Source of the DNA: CADEGL01 sp050180485
GTDB lineage: Bacteria; Pseudomonadota; Alphaproteobacteria; CADEGL01
Assembly: GCA_050180485.1 (NCBI GenBank)
Contig: JBFXED010000014.1
Coordinates: 26,985-90,984, forward strand
Reading direction: 5' to 3'
Length of the DNA stretch: 64,000 bases
Numbering within the stretch: position 1 is the stretch's first letter; every line of letters begins with the position of its first letter. The notes under the pieces were generated by a model. That model ran no database searches, was not told the DNA's origin, and saw only the letters and a program-made list of their open reading frames with translations. The position numbers and the translations under genes are program-made. Positions 33,448 to 42,231 of the stretch are shown here, piece by piece.

Positions 33448-34398
33448 TCATCGCTCCTTCAAGCGGCGTTCGATGGCGTCCCAAATCATGGCTTCGATGC
33501 GGATCCCGTCCAGGCGGTTGATCTCCTGGATGCCCGTCGGCGAGGTGACGTTGATCTCGGTCATGTAGTCGCCGATCACGTCGATGCCGACGAAGATGAG
33601 GCCCTGCTTCTTGAGCGTGGGGCCGATGGCGGCGCACAGCTCACGCTCGCGCTTGGTGAGCGTCGTCTTCTGCGCAGCGCCGCCGGCGTGGAAGTTCGCG
33701 CGCGCTTCGCCCGCCTGCGGCACGCGGGCCACGCCGCCCACGGGTTCGCCGTCGACCAGGATGATGCGCTTGTCGCCCTGGCGCACCTCGGGCAGATAGC
33801 GCTGGATGATGATCGGCTCGCGGTAGAGGCCGGTGAACATCTCGAGCAGCGCGTTCAGGTTTTCGTCGGCCGGCGAAATATGGAACACGCCCGCGCCGCC
33901 GTTGCCGAACAACGGCTTCACGATGATGTCCTTGTGCTCGGCGCGGAACGCCATGATCTCGGCGCGGTCGCTCGTGATCAGCGTCGGCGGCAGCACTTTC
34001 GGGAAATGGGTGACGAACAGTTTCTCCGGCGCGTTGCGCACGTGGACCGGATCGTTCACCACCAGCACCTTCTTCTGGATGTGCTCCAGGATATGGGTGG
34101 CGGTGATATAGGCCATGTCGAAGGGCGGATCCTGGCGCATCAGCACCACGTCCATGGTGCCGAGGTCGATGGTCTCGGGCGCGCCCATGTCGGCGTGGTT
34201 GCCGCGCTCGCGCTTCAGATGCTTGATCCGGCGCGCCTTCGCCGTGACGTGCCCGTCCTTCAGGCTCATCTGATTGACGAGGTAGTGATAGAGCGTGTGC
34301 CCGCGCGCCTGGGCCTCCAGCGCCATCATGAAGGTGCTGTCGGTATCGAGATTGATCGTCTCGATCGGGTCCATCTGGATGGCGACGGCGAGAGCCAC
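33448..34398 (-). CDS. gshB: Glutathione synthetase
   Basis: 316 residues. ATP-grasp ligase joining gamma-glutamylcysteine and glycine. VAIQMDPIETIN at the N-terminus is the bacterial GshB signature; QDPPFDMAYITATHIL, VKPLFGNGGAGVF and IDVIGDYMTEINVTSPTG are the ATP-grasp and metal-binding motifs. Starts with GTG at 34398, which gives exactly the family N-terminus. The flavin reductase gene follows directly. Confidence 0.96.
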   Translation of the reverse strand: MALAVAIQMDPIETINLDTDSTFMMALEAQARGHTLYHYLVNQMSLKDGHVTAKARRIKHLKRERGNHADMGAPETIDLGTMDVVLMRQDPPFDMAYITATHILEHIQKKVLVVNDPVHVRNAPEKLFVTHFPKVLPPTLITSDRAEIMAFRAEHKDIIVKPLFGNGGAGVFHISPADENLNALLEMFTGLYREPIIIQRYLPEVRQGDKRIILVDGEPVGGVARVPQAGEARANFHAGGAAQKTTLTKRERELCAAIGPTLKKQGLIFVGIDVIGDYMTEINVTSPTGIQEINRLDGIRIEAMIWDAIERRLKER

Positions 34399-34502
34399 GA
34401 AGCCTCACGGAAACGGGGAAACGGCGGGCGACTCTAGGGCGGGGGCGGCGAAAACGAAAGCGTCCGGCCCATAACTAGGCCGTCAAAGGCCAGCGGGAAG
34501 CC

Positions 34503-35333
34503 TCAATTCAACTTGGACCGCAATTCCTGCATCAGGGTCGCGATGCGGAACCGCTCGTCGTGGCCGGTCTCGAGCGCGGTGAAGCGCTCAAGGGCGTCGA
34601 GCGCTGCGCGTACCTGGCCGAGCCGCGCGCGCAACAGGCCGCTTTCGCGCCACAGCTCGGGCTTGGCGGGCGCGAAGGCCAGCATCCCGTCCAGGGTGGC
34701 CACGGCGGCCTCGATCTGTCCGGCCTGGATCTGGCGCAGCTTGATGTTGTTCTGCAGGCGCAAAAGGATGTCGCGGTTGCCGAGCGGGGCGTAGTGGGCG
34801 GGGGTGAGTTCCGCGTCCTGGCCGGAAACGGATTTGAGGAGCGCGCGCAATTCGCCCGTGCCGAGCGCGCGTCCGCCGTGGAACGGATCGAGGATCGCGC
34901 GGCCGGCACCACGGTCGAGCCGCACGAGGAAATGGCCCGGGAAGTTGATGCCCGCCATGACCCAGCCCTGGGCGCGCCCGGCGTGGAGATAGAGGATGGA
35001 GAGCGCGACGGGCAGGCCGCGCTTGCGGTCGATCACCCGCATCAGATTAGCGTTCTGCAGATCGTCGTAGTTCTGCGTGTCGCCCGCATAGCCGTGGCGT
35101 TCGACCAACGCCGCGTTCAGCGCGGCGACAGCCTCGTCCAGGGTGGGATCGTCGGGCGCTGCCCCGCGCACGCTCGCGGCTAACTCGGCGAAATGGTCGC
35201 GGTAACGGCGCAGGGGAACACGCGGCCTGTCGAGGAGCGCCAGCGCCAGGGCGCCTTCGGCCAGATCGATGGCATCGTCCGCCTGTCCGGCGATGCGGGC
35301 CAGGGTGGCCATGGCATGTTCGCGGGTGTTCAT
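34503..35333 (-). CDS. SirB1-family transglutaminase-like protein
   Basis: 276 residues. A transglutaminase-like N-terminal fold at about 40-180 (RDHFAELAASV, NLMRVIDRKRGLPVALSILYLHAGRAQGW, then FPGHFLVRLDRG with the conserved His), followed by a TPR-like tail (RLQNNIKLRQIQAGQIEAAVATLDGMLAFAPAKPELWRESGLLRARLG). No clear catalytic Cys at the usual place, so enzyme activity is doubtful. The ATG overlaps the BON-protein stop by four bases. Confidence 0.82.
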   Translation of the reverse strand: MNTREHAMATLARIAGQADDAIDLAEGALALALLDRPRVPLRRYRDHFAELAASVRGAAPDDPTLDEAVAALNAALVERHGYAGDTQNYDDLQNANLMRVIDRKRGLPVALSILYLHAGRAQGWVMAGINFPGHFLVRLDRGAGRAILDPFHGGRALGTGELRALLKSVSGQDAELTPAHYAPLGNRDILLRLQNNIKLRQIQAGQIEAAVATLDGMLAFAPAKPELWRESGLLRARLGQVRAALDALERFTALETGHDERFRIATLMQELRSKLN

Positions 35334-35935
35334 GTCTTGCGCGCCGGGTCGTCCTTCAACCGCACATACGAGACCACGCTGCGCACATAGGCCGTGTCGC
35401 GCACATGGTTGATCACGCGGTCCAGCTCGTCCTGGCTCTGCGCGATGCCCATGAGATAGACCGTGCCGTTCACGCAGTCGACCGTGTAGTTGATCGACAT
35501 CACGCCCGAATCGAGCGTCAGCCGTCCCTTGATCTTGGCCTGGATCCATTCGTCGCGGGCGCGGTCGCTCACTCCGCTCCAGTTCTCGACCTGGATCTCG
35601 TTGATGACCTCCTTCACGCCGTTGGCCTGCCAGGCCAGGCGCGCGGCGTCGATACGCGTCTGCGGATTGATCACCGAGCCGGTCAGAACCACGCGCCCCT
35701 CGATCACCGACAGGCTGACCTTGCGGTAGAGCGCCAGGTCGTGCTTGCCCCACTTGTAATTGATCTCGGAGCGAATGGCCGTGTCGCTGACGGCTTTCGA
35801 AATAGGGCGCTCTTGCGCCGCCGTGGTGCCGGCGGTGGCCGCGACGCCGACCGCCGTACCCGCGGGCGAGCAGGCGCACAGCGCGGCGAGAAGTCCGGCG
35901 CAGGCGAAACCGAGGGTGAAGCGGCCGGCCCCCAT
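35330..35935 (-). CDS. BON-domain lipoprotein
   Basis: 201 residues. A lipoprotein-type signal (FACAGLLAALCAC, Cys at about 22) is followed by two BON domains (AIRSEINYKWGKHDLALYRKVSLSVIEGRVVLTGSV and AKIKGRLTLDSGVMSINYTVDCVNGTVYLMG). BON proteins bind phospholipid at the cell envelope; the two-domain lipoprotein form resembles DolP/YraP of enterobacteria. The yraN-BON order also occurs in E. coli (yraN, then yraO and yraP), which supports the relation. ATG 35935 is chosen for the signal peptide; an in-frame ATG at 35986 overlaps yraN. Confidence 0.85.
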   Translation of the reverse strand: MGAGRFTLGFACAGLLAALCACSPAGTAVGVAATAGTTAAQERPISKAVSDTAIRSEINYKWGKHDLALYRKVSLSVIEGRVVLTGSVINPQTRIDAARLAWQANGVKEVINEIQVENWSGVSDRARDEWIQAKIKGRLTLDSGVMSINYTVDCVNGTVYLMGIAQSQDELDRVINHVRDTAYVRSVVSYVRLKDDPARKT

Positions 35936-35963
35936 GGCGCGCGCTCGCGGTCGTGGATCCGCT

Positions 35964-36347
35964 TCAATTATGACCGGAATCGCCATCGGGCCGCCACGCA
36001 TCGATGAGGTGGCGCGGCAGGTGCCAGGGCGAAACCAGGATCGCGTCGAAGCGAAGATCGCAGCCGGCGTGACGCGGGTTGTGGGAGAGGAAGCGCAAGG
36101 CGGCGCGTTCGATGCGGCGGCGTTGACGCGGTGCGATGGCATAGGCCGCCGTTTCGATGGAAGGGCGCGCCTTGACCTCGACCAGCGCCAGGACGCGGCC
36201 CCTGCGCGCCACGATGTCGATCTCGCCTTCGGGTGCGCGGTAGCCGCGCGCCAGGATGCGATAGCCTTTGAGGCGGAGATACTGGGCGACGGCGTGCTCG
36301 GCCCAGCGGCCGTGGGTCTGGGCGCGGCGGTGCCGTTCGCTCTTCAT
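35964..36347 (-). CDS. yraN: YraN family endonuclease-like protein (UPF0102)
   Basis: 127 residues. Restriction-nuclease-like core APEGEIDIVARRGRVLALVEVKAR carries the E/D-x-E-x-K triad positions. AEHAVAQYLRLKGYRILARGYR near the N-terminus is the family signature. Cellular role not established. ATG overlaps the rsmI stop by four bases, an rsmI-yraN pairing widespread in proteobacteria. Confidence 0.93.
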   Translation of the reverse strand: MKSERHRRAQTHGRWAEHAVAQYLRLKGYRILARGYRAPEGEIDIVARRGRVLALVEVKARPSIETAAYAIAPRQRRRIERAALRFLSHNPRHAGCDLRFDAILVSPWHLPRHLIDAWRPDGDSGHN

Positions 36348-37234
36348 TTCTTACGGTTCGGCGACCCGAGCGCGAGCGCCCGTGCATAGACGGCGCGGCG
36401 CGGTTCTCCGGTGGCTTCGGCCACCGCCGCCACGGCATCGCGCAGGGACTCGCGCTTGAGCGCCGTGCGCAGCAACGCATCCAGGTCCGCCTCGCTCGGC
36501 GCCTCTTGCGCCAGGGGCGGGCCGACGACGACAACGATCTCGCCCTTGGGCGCGCCGGCCTCCTCATAATGGGCAGCCAGTTCGGCCAGCGTGCCGCGGC
36601 GGATTTCCTCGTATAGCTTGGTCAGTTCGCGCGCGACGGCGGCCTGCCGGTCGCCTAGCACTGCCGCCATGTCGGCGAGAGAGGCGGCCAGGCGCTGGGG
36701 CGATTCGAAGAAGATCAGGCTCGCGCGCAAGGCGGCGAACTCCTTCAACGTGTCGCGCCGTGCGGCGGTCTTGGGCGGCAGGAAGCCCGCGAACAGGAAT
36801 CGGTCGGTCGGCAGGCCGGAGAGGACCAAAGCGGCGATGGGGGCGGAGGGGCCGGGCAGGAAATCGACGCCTATGCCGGCATCGATGGCTTCGGTGACGA
36901 GCTTGTAGCCGGGATCGGCGACGAGCGGCGTGCCCGCGTCCGAGACCAGCGCGATGGTCTCGCCCTTCGCCATGCGTGCGAGCAAGACGGGCCGCGCCTT
37001 CTGGGCGTTGTGGTCGTGATAAGGGGTGGTCGGGCGGCGGATGCCGTGGCGCGCGAGAAGCTTGGCCGTGGTGCGCGTGTCCTCGCAGGCGATCGCGTCG
37101 GCACCCTTCAGCGCCTCGAGCGCGCGCAGCGTGATGTCGCCCAGATTGCCGATTGGCGTCGCGACCACGGCCAGCCGCCCGGATTTACTTCCGGATGCTG
37201 CCCCTTTAGGCTTTTCCGCGAGTTCATCCGTCAC
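36344..37234 (-). CDS. rsmI: 16S rRNA 2'-O-ribose C1402 methyltransferase RsmI
   Basis: 296 residues. SAM-dependent methylation of C1402 in 16S rRNA. LAVVATPIGNLGDITLRALEAL near residue 22, DTRTTAKLLARHGI, and VSDAGTPLVADPG are the diagnostic motifs. The GTG at 37234 is the last usable start before them. It lies only 14 bases from the start of the divergent LpoA-like gene, so promoters must overlap coding sequence on one or both sides. Heads a leftward rsmI-yraN-BON-sirB1 run. Confidence 0.95.
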   Translation of the reverse strand: MTDELAEKPKGAASGSKSGRLAVVATPIGNLGDITLRALEALKGADAIACEDTRTTAKLLARHGIRRPTTPYHDHNAQKARPVLLARMAKGETIALVSDAGTPLVADPGYKLVTEAIDAGIGVDFLPGPSAPIAALVLSGLPTDRFLFAGFLPPKTAARRDTLKEFAALRASLIFFESPQRLAASLADMAAVLGDRQAAVARELTKLYEEIRRGTLAELAAHYEEAGAPKGEIVVVVGPPLAQEAPSEADLDALLRTALKRESLRDAVAAVAEATGEPRRAVYARALALGSPNRKK

Positions 37235-37248
37235 GTGGGAGTGGTCCG

Positions 37249-38517
37249 TTGCGTCGATCCGCGACCGTTCGCCTGTCGTGGGCGTGCCGTGTCGCGGGTG
37301 TGGCGGCGCTGGCGTGGTCCATCTGTGTGCTGGCGCCGACAGTAGCGGAGGCGCAAGCGGCGCCGCAAGCAACGCCCGGCCAACCCCAGCTCGAAATCCG
37401 CAAGAACCTTCTGCCCGACAGCGAGATGGCGCCGGCCGACGAAACCATGGCCGCGCCGGTTCCTCCGCGCGACCTCGGCACGGGTCAGGTACGCGTGGGT
37501 CTTATCCTGCCCTTGTCGGGCCCGCACGCGCGGCTCGGCCGCGACATGCTGGACGCGGCGCTGATGGCCGTGGCCGACATGGCCGACGACCGGCTGGTGC
37601 TTCTGCCGCGCGACGACGAGGGCACGGCCGAGGGTGCCCAGCGCGCCGCTGCCTCGGTGCTGGAAGATGGCGCGGCCCTGATCCTGGGGCCGCTCTTCTC
37701 CACCTCGGTCGAGCCCGTGGCCAGTCAGGCGCGCCCGCTCAACGTCAGCGTCCTGTCCTTCTCGACCGACCGCAACGTGGCCGGCAACGGCGTCTTCGTG
37801 ATGGGTTTCCTGCCCGGCCAGCAGGTCGATCGCGTGGTCTCCTATGCCGCCGAGAAAGGGTCGAAACGCCTGGCCGTGCTCGCGCCAGCGACACCCTATG
37901 GTCGCATCGTGGTCGATGCCCTGCGCGAGGCCACGATCAAGCGCAACCTCATGCTGACCCAGCAGCGTTTCTATAATCCCGGCGAAGATCCCGCGCCGAC
38001 CGTGCGCGGGCTGGCGCAGGGCATGGGCGGTCCGGGCGGGTTCGACGCGCTCCTGATCGCCGAAGGCGGCGAGCGGCTGCAGCAGGTGGCCGCGCTCCTG
38101 CCCTATTACGACATAGACCCCGCCCAGGTGCGTTTCCTCGGCACCGGCCTGTGGGAGGGTGCGATCAACATCCGCACCGAGACGGCGCTGATCGGCGCCT
38201 GGTTCGCGGCGCCGTCCGCGGCGGGGCGGGGCGCCTTCGAGAAGCGCTTCAAGGACCTCTACGGCCGCGATCCCGCGCGCTTGGCGACCATGGCTTACGA
38301 CAGCGCGGCGTTGGCCGCGGTGTTGGGACGCACGGCGGGCGGCGCCGATTTCTCAGTCGCGCGCATCGAGGCGCCGAACGGCTTCTCGGGATTGGACGGC
38401 ATTTTCCGCTTCCGCTCCGATGGGCTCGTGGAGCGCGCGCTGGCCGTCTTCGAGGTCCAGCGCGGCGGCATGCAGCCGGTCAGCCCCGCGGCCGAGATGT
38501 TCCCGTTGCCCGACTGA
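37249..38517 (+). CDS. Penicillin-binding protein activator (LpoA-like), periplasmic-binding fold
   Basis: 422 residues. A signal peptide (ACRVAGVAALAWSICVLAPTVAEA) is followed by an Ala/Pro-rich linker and a Leu-Ile-Val-binding-like fold from about 80 (VRVGLILPLSGPHARLGRDMLDAALMAVADM, VSVLSFSTDRNVAGNGVFVMGFLPGQQVDRVV). Matches the C-terminal half of LpoA, the activator of PBP1A, with the TPR half of E. coli LpoA absent. No lipobox Cys, so it may be periplasmic. The start appears to be TTG at 37249. Convergent with hemW (two bases between stops). Confidence 0.85.
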   Translation: MRRSATVRLSWACRVAGVAALAWSICVLAPTVAEAQAAPQATPGQPQLEIRKNLLPDSEMAPADETMAAPVPPRDLGTGQVRVGLILPLSGPHARLGRDMLDAALMAVADMADDRLVLLPRDDEGTAEGAQRAAASVLEDGAALILGPLFSTSVEPVASQARPLNVSVLSFSTDRNVAGNGVFVMGFLPGQQVDRVVSYAAEKGSKRLAVLAPATPYGRIVVDALREATIKRNLMLTQQRFYNPGEDPAPTVRGLAQGMGGPGGFDALLIAEGGERLQQVAALLPYYDIDPAQVRFLGTGLWEGAINIRTETALIGAWFAAPSAAGRGAFEKRFKDLYGRDPARLATMAYDSAALAAVLGRTAGGADFSVARIEAPNGFSGLDGIFRFRSDGLVERALAVFEVQRGGMQPVSPAAEMFPLPD

Positions 38518-38519
38518 TC

Positions 38520-39659
38520 TCAGCCCAACAGTCGCGCGAGCACCGCGTCCAGACGCTGGCGGCCGGCCTCGGTCGCGCGCAAAGCCTTGTCGTCGAGCGT
38601 CAAGAGATTCGCGCCGGTCAGCTCCGACAGACGTGCGGCATCCAGCTTCGTCTCAAAGTTACCGCCGGTCTCTTCGCGGAACCGTCCGCGCGTAACGCCC
38701 TCGGCCAGGCGCAACCCCATCAGAAGAATTTCCGTCAGCCGTTCATCGGCTGACAATTCTGTGCGTTCCGTGATCGCATGACCGTCGGCCTCGACGGCGG
38801 CGAGCCAGCGCTCGGGCGCGCGTTGCTCGACCGTGGCCACGCGCGTGTCGTCCGTGCGGTAGCGCCCGTGCGCGCCAGGCCCGATGCCGACGTAATCGCC
38901 ATAGCGCCAATAGACGAGATTGTGCAGGGACTCGAAGCCGGGTTTGGCGAAGTTGGAAATCTCGTAATGCGCGAAGTCAGCCGCTGCGCACAACTCGCAC
39001 GCAGCTTCGTAGAGCGGCGCGGCATCCTCCGGCAGGTCAAGCAAGCCCTGGCGCCGCGCGGTGGCGAAGCCCGTGTGCGGCTCGATGGTGAGCTGGTAGA
39101 GCGACAGATGTCCGCCCGCGAGCGCCAGCGCGTCGGCCAGTTCGCGCCGCCAGGCGGTCTCGCTCTGCTTCGGCCGCGCATAGATCAGGTCGAAGGAGAC
39201 ATTGCCGAAGTGCTTGTGGGCCGCCTCGATGGCAGCGATAGCGCCCGCACGATCATGATCGCGGCCCAGCGTCTTGAGCGACGCATCGTCCAGCGCCTGG
39301 ATGCCGAGGGACAGGCGCGTCACGCCCGCGTCGGCGAAATCCGCGAAGCGGGCCACGTCGGACGGGTTGGCTTCCAAGCTGATTTCGATCTCGTTCCCGC
39401 CCGGCCAGGCCTTCCGCGCATGCTCGATGATGACGGCAACCGTTTCCGGCGCCATCAAGGACGGCGTGCCGCCACCGAAGAAGACAGTGCCAAGCGTTCG
39501 ATCGGGCAATTCGCGCGCGTAGTGATCGATCGCGGCGCACAGCGCGTCGCGCCAGCGCGCGTGATCGACTGCGGGGCGGACATGCACGTTGAAATTGCAA
39601 TACGGGCAGCGCGCGCGGCAGAACGGCCAATGGATGTAGAGGGCGAGTGGCGCGCTCAC
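38520..39659 (-). CDS. hemW: Radical SAM heme chaperone HemW
   Basis: 379 residues. CRARCPYCNF near the N-terminus (C14, C18, C21) is the CxxxCxxC cluster site. FGGGTPSLM and SLGIQALDD are typical radical SAM motifs, and the C-terminal HemN-like domain (LMGLRLAEGVTRGRF) is present. HemW was long annotated as oxygen-independent coproporphyrinogen III oxidase, but it carries and inserts heme. It lacks the extra N-terminal Cys of true HemN. GTG start overlapping the rdgB stop (GTGA). Confidence 0.92.
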   Translation of the reverse strand: MSAPLALYIHWPFCRARCPYCNFNVHVRPAVDHARWRDALCAAIDHYARELPDRTLGTVFFGGGTPSLMAPETVAVIIEHARKAWPGGNEIEISLEANPSDVARFADFADAGVTRLSLGIQALDDASLKTLGRDHDRAGAIAAIEAAHKHFGNVSFDLIYARPKQSETAWRRELADALALAGGHLSLYQLTIEPHTGFATARRQGLLDLPEDAAPLYEAACELCAAADFAHYEISNFAKPGFESLHNLVYWRYGDYVGIGPGAHGRYRTDDTRVATVEQRAPERWLAAVEADGHAITERTELSADERLTEILLMGLRLAEGVTRGRFREETGGNFETKLDAARLSELTGANLLTLDDKALRATEAGRQRLDAVLARLLG

Positions 39660-40261
39660 GGTCGGAAGCAGGCGGCGACGAGATCGGCAAAGGCGCGCGC
39701 GCGATGGCTCATGTCGTGCTTCCTGGCCGGCTCCATCTCGCCAAAGGTCAGCGTGTGACCGTCCGGCAGGAACATCGGATCGTAGCCGAAGCCCCGCATT
39801 CCGCGCGGTGGCCAGACCAGGGTACCGGCGACGCGGCCTTCGAAATGCTCGACATGCCCATCGGGCCAGGCCAAGGCCAACGCACAGACGAAATGCGCGC
39901 TGCGGTCTGTTGCGCGTTTGGCTGCCAGTGCCTCCTCGACCTTCTTCATCGCGAGGGGGAAATCCTTCGCGGGTCCCGCCCAGCGCGCGGAATAGATGCC
40001 GGGCTCGCCCTCCAGCGCGCGGACGGCGAGGCCGGAATCGTCGGCCAAGGACGGCAGGCCGGTCGCTTGCGCGACCGCGCGCGCCTTCAATTCCGCATTG
40101 GCCCGGAACGTCGCGCCGGTTTCCTCGGGCTCGGGCACGGCGTGCTCGGCGGCGGAGGTGACATCGATGTGGAACGGCGCCAGCAATTCGCCGATCTCGC
40201 GCACCTTGCCCGGATTGTGGCTCGCGATGACCAATCGCTTGCCGTCGAAGCGCCGCGCCAT
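39656..40261 (-). CDS. rdgB: Non-canonical purine NTP pyrophosphatase (RdgB/HAM1)
   Basis: 201 residues. Removes dITP, XTP and related nucleotides. The N-terminal VIASHNPGKVREI, SLADDSGLAVRALEGEPGIYSAR and C-terminal GFGYDPMFLPDG plus SHRARAF are the family motifs. The ATG at 40261 lies 11 bases after rph stops; the longer reading into rph was discarded. Forms an rph-rdgB-hemW run. Confidence 0.96.
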   Translation of the reverse strand: MARRFDGKRLVIASHNPGKVREIGELLAPFHIDVTSAAEHAVPEPEETGATFRANAELKARAVAQATGLPSLADDSGLAVRALEGEPGIYSARWAGPAKDFPLAMKKVEEALAAKRATDRSAHFVCALALAWPDGHVEHFEGRVAGTLVWPPRGMRGFGYDPMFLPDGHTLTFGEMEPARKHDMSHRARAFADLVAACFRP

Positions 40262-40272
40262 GGCGCGCCGGA

Positions 40273-41019
40273 TCAGCCCGCGATGGCGCGCTTCTGCGCG
40301 GCCACCAGTTCGGTGATACCCTGGCGCGCCAACGCCAGCATGCCGTTGAACAGCGCTTCGTCGAACGGCTCCTTCTCGGCGCTGGCTTGCAACTCGACCA
40401 GGCCGCCCTTGCCGGTCAAAACGAAGTTGGCATCGGTCTCGGCGCCCGAATCTTCGGCATAGTCGAGGTCCAGAACGGCCTGGCCACCGATCACACCGCA
40501 AGACACGGCGGCCACATGGTCGTTCAGCGGGATGCGCGTAATGATTCCGGCCTTGGTCATCTTGGCGAAGGCCAAAGACAGGGCCACGAACGCGCCGGTG
40601 ATGGCCGCCGTGCGCGTGCCGCCGTCGGCCTGCAGCACGTCGCAGTCGATGCGCACCTGCCGTTCGCCGAAAGCGGAAAGGTCGGTCACCGCGCGAAGCG
40701 AGCGGCCGATCAGGCGCTGAATCTCCTGGGTCCTGCCGCTTTGGCGGCCTTTCACAGCCTCGCGGTCGGTGCGGGTGTTCGTCGAGCGCGGTAGCATGCC
40801 GTATTCGGCGGTGACCCAGCCGCGCCCGGTGTTGCGCAGGAAGGGCGGCGTCTTTTCCTCGACGCTGGCCGTGCACAGGACATGGGTGTCGCCAAAGCAT
40901 GCCAGGCACGAGCCCTCGGCATGCTTGGTGAAGCCCGGTTCCAGCGCGATCCGGCGCAATTCGCCGGCGGCGCGGCCGGACGGTCGTGCGAATTTCGCCA
41001 GGGTGGATTCCTGTGCCAT
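40273..41019 (-). CDS. rph: Ribonuclease PH
   Basis: 248 residues. Phosphate-dependent 3' exoribonuclease that trims tRNA 3' ends. RPSGRAAGELRRIALEPGFTKHAEGS, GWVTAEYGMLPRST, RTQEIQRLIGRSLRAV and DCDVLQADGGTRTAAITGAFVAL are diagnostic. ATG 41019 gives the standard N-terminus; a TTG at 41061 would add 14 residues. Divergent from hrcA, the usual alphaproteobacterial arrangement. Confidence 0.96.
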   Translation of the reverse strand: MAQESTLAKFARPSGRAAGELRRIALEPGFTKHAEGSCLACFGDTHVLCTASVEEKTPPFLRNTGRGWVTAEYGMLPRSTNTRTDREAVKGRQSGRTQEIQRLIGRSLRAVTDLSAFGERQVRIDCDVLQADGGTRTAAITGAFVALSLAFAKMTKAGIITRIPLNDHVAAVSCGVIGGQAVLDLDYAEDSGAETDANFVLTGKGGLVELQASAEKEPFDEALFNGMLALARQGITELVAAQKRAIAG

Positions 41020-41105
41020 CGACGGGCTCGCGTGTGGTTTGAGGATATCGGTCGTGGCCAAGCTATCCCGTGGCTTCCTATGCGTCCAGCAGGGGCCGCC
41101 CCACG

Positions 41106-41134
41106 TTGACGCTCGACAGGGGCATACCTAGATT
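41106..41134 (+). promoter_or_regulatory. Putative sigma-70-type promoter of hrcA-grpE
   Basis: TTGACG (41106-41111), a 17-base spacer and TAGATT (41129-41134), ending 25 bases before the hrcA start. AGGGA follows at 41148-41152 as ribosome-binding site. No CIRCE inverted repeat (TTAGCACTC-N9-GAGTGCTAA) is seen in this gap, so HrcA probably does not repress itself here. Confidence 0.45.
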
Positions 41135-41159
41135 TGCCCTTATTCTTAGGGATCTGATG

Positions 41160-42224
41160 ATGAAGCCGGTCGCGGTTGGACGGTCCTCGCCAATCACGGA
41201 GCTGAACGAGCGTTCGCGCGAGATTTTTCGCCGGATCGTCGACGCCTATGTGGATGTCGGCGAGCCGGTCGGCTCGCGCACCCTTTCGCGCATGCCGGGC
41301 GTCAACCTGTCGGCGGCGTCGATCCGCAACGTCATGGCCGACCTGGAGGACGCGGGCTTGCTTCACGCGCCGCACACCTCGGCCGGGCGCGTGCCGACCG
41401 AGGCGGGCTTGCGCCTGTTCGTGAACGGGTTGCTTGAGGTCGGTTCGCTGACGCCGAACGAGCGGGAAAGCATCGAGGCCCAATGCGCCGCCAAGGGGCG
41501 CAGCGTCGATCAGGCGCTGCTCGAAGCCTCACGCGCCCTGTCGGGCCTGGCGCGCGGCGTGGGCCTGGTCTCGGCGCCCACCGTCGAGCGCGCGTTGAAG
41601 CACATCGAATTCGTCGTCATCGGACCGGGCCGTGCGCTGGTGGTGTTGGTGACCGAGGACGGCCTTGTCGAGAACCGCGTCATTGAGGTGCCGATCGGCC
41701 TTCCGCCCTCGGCGCTGACCCAGGCCTCCAACTATCTCAACGCGCGCATCGCCGGCCGCACCACGGAAGAGGCGCGCCAGCAGGTCCAGAAGGAACTGGA
41801 GGGCAACCGGGCCGAGCTAGACCAGTTGACCAGCCAGGTCGTCGAGGCCGGTTTGGCCAGTTGGGGTGGCGAAGCGCAGGAGCGTTCGCTGATCGTGCGC
41901 GGCCAGGCCAATCTCCTGGACGACGTCACGGCGGTGGCCGATCTCGACCGCATCCGCTCGCTCTTCGACCTTCTGGAAAAGAAAGAAGCCGCCATGCGTC
42001 TCTTGGATGCCGTCAACGGCGCCGAGGGCGTGCAGATCTATATCGGCGCGGACAATACGTTGTTCGATCTGACTGGTTGTTCCCTGGTCGTCGCCCCATA
42101 TCACAACCGGAACGGCCATCTGGTGGGCGCCATCGGCGTGATCGGACCCGCTCGAATCAATTACGCCCGCATCATTCCGATCGTGGATTACACGGCCAAG
42201 GTGATCGGGCGGACGATGGGATGA
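41160..42224 (+). CDS. hrcA: Heat-inducible transcription repressor HrcA
   Basis: 354 residues. A winged-helix N-terminus (ELNERSREIFRRIVDAYVDVGEPVGSRTLSR, then LSAASIRNVMADLEDAGLLHAPHTSAGRVPTEAGLRLFV) is followed by the GAF-like and insertion domains (GVQIYIGADNTLFDLTGCSLVVAPY). HrcA binds CIRCE, usually before groESL; no groESL is in this window. Two adjacent ATGs (41157 and 41160) are possible; the second has the better spacing to AGGGA. Seven bases separate it from grpE. Confidence 0.95.
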   Translation: MKPVAVGRSSPITELNERSREIFRRIVDAYVDVGEPVGSRTLSRMPGVNLSAASIRNVMADLEDAGLLHAPHTSAGRVPTEAGLRLFVNGLLEVGSLTPNERESIEAQCAAKGRSVDQALLEASRALSGLARGVGLVSAPTVERALKHIEFVVIGPGRALVVLVTEDGLVENRVIEVPIGLPPSALTQASNYLNARIAGRTTEEARQQVQKELEGNRAELDQLTSQVVEAGLASWGGEAQERSLIVRGQANLLDDVTAVADLDRIRSLFDLLEKKEAAMRLLDAVNGAEGVQIYIGADNTLFDLTGCSLVVAPYHNRNGHLVGAIGVIGPARINYARIIPIVDYTAKVIGRTMG

Positions 42225-42231
42225 AAAGAGA

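Noticed and set aside
32839..34437. 532-codon open frame on the plus strand
   Set aside because: Antisense to the flavin reductase and gshB, which are recognisable across their whole lengths.
41020..41159. CIRCE operator before hrcA
   Set aside because: Looked for TTAGCACTC-N9-GAGTGCTAA and found no inverted repeat of that form in the rph-hrcA gap or before grpE and dnaK.
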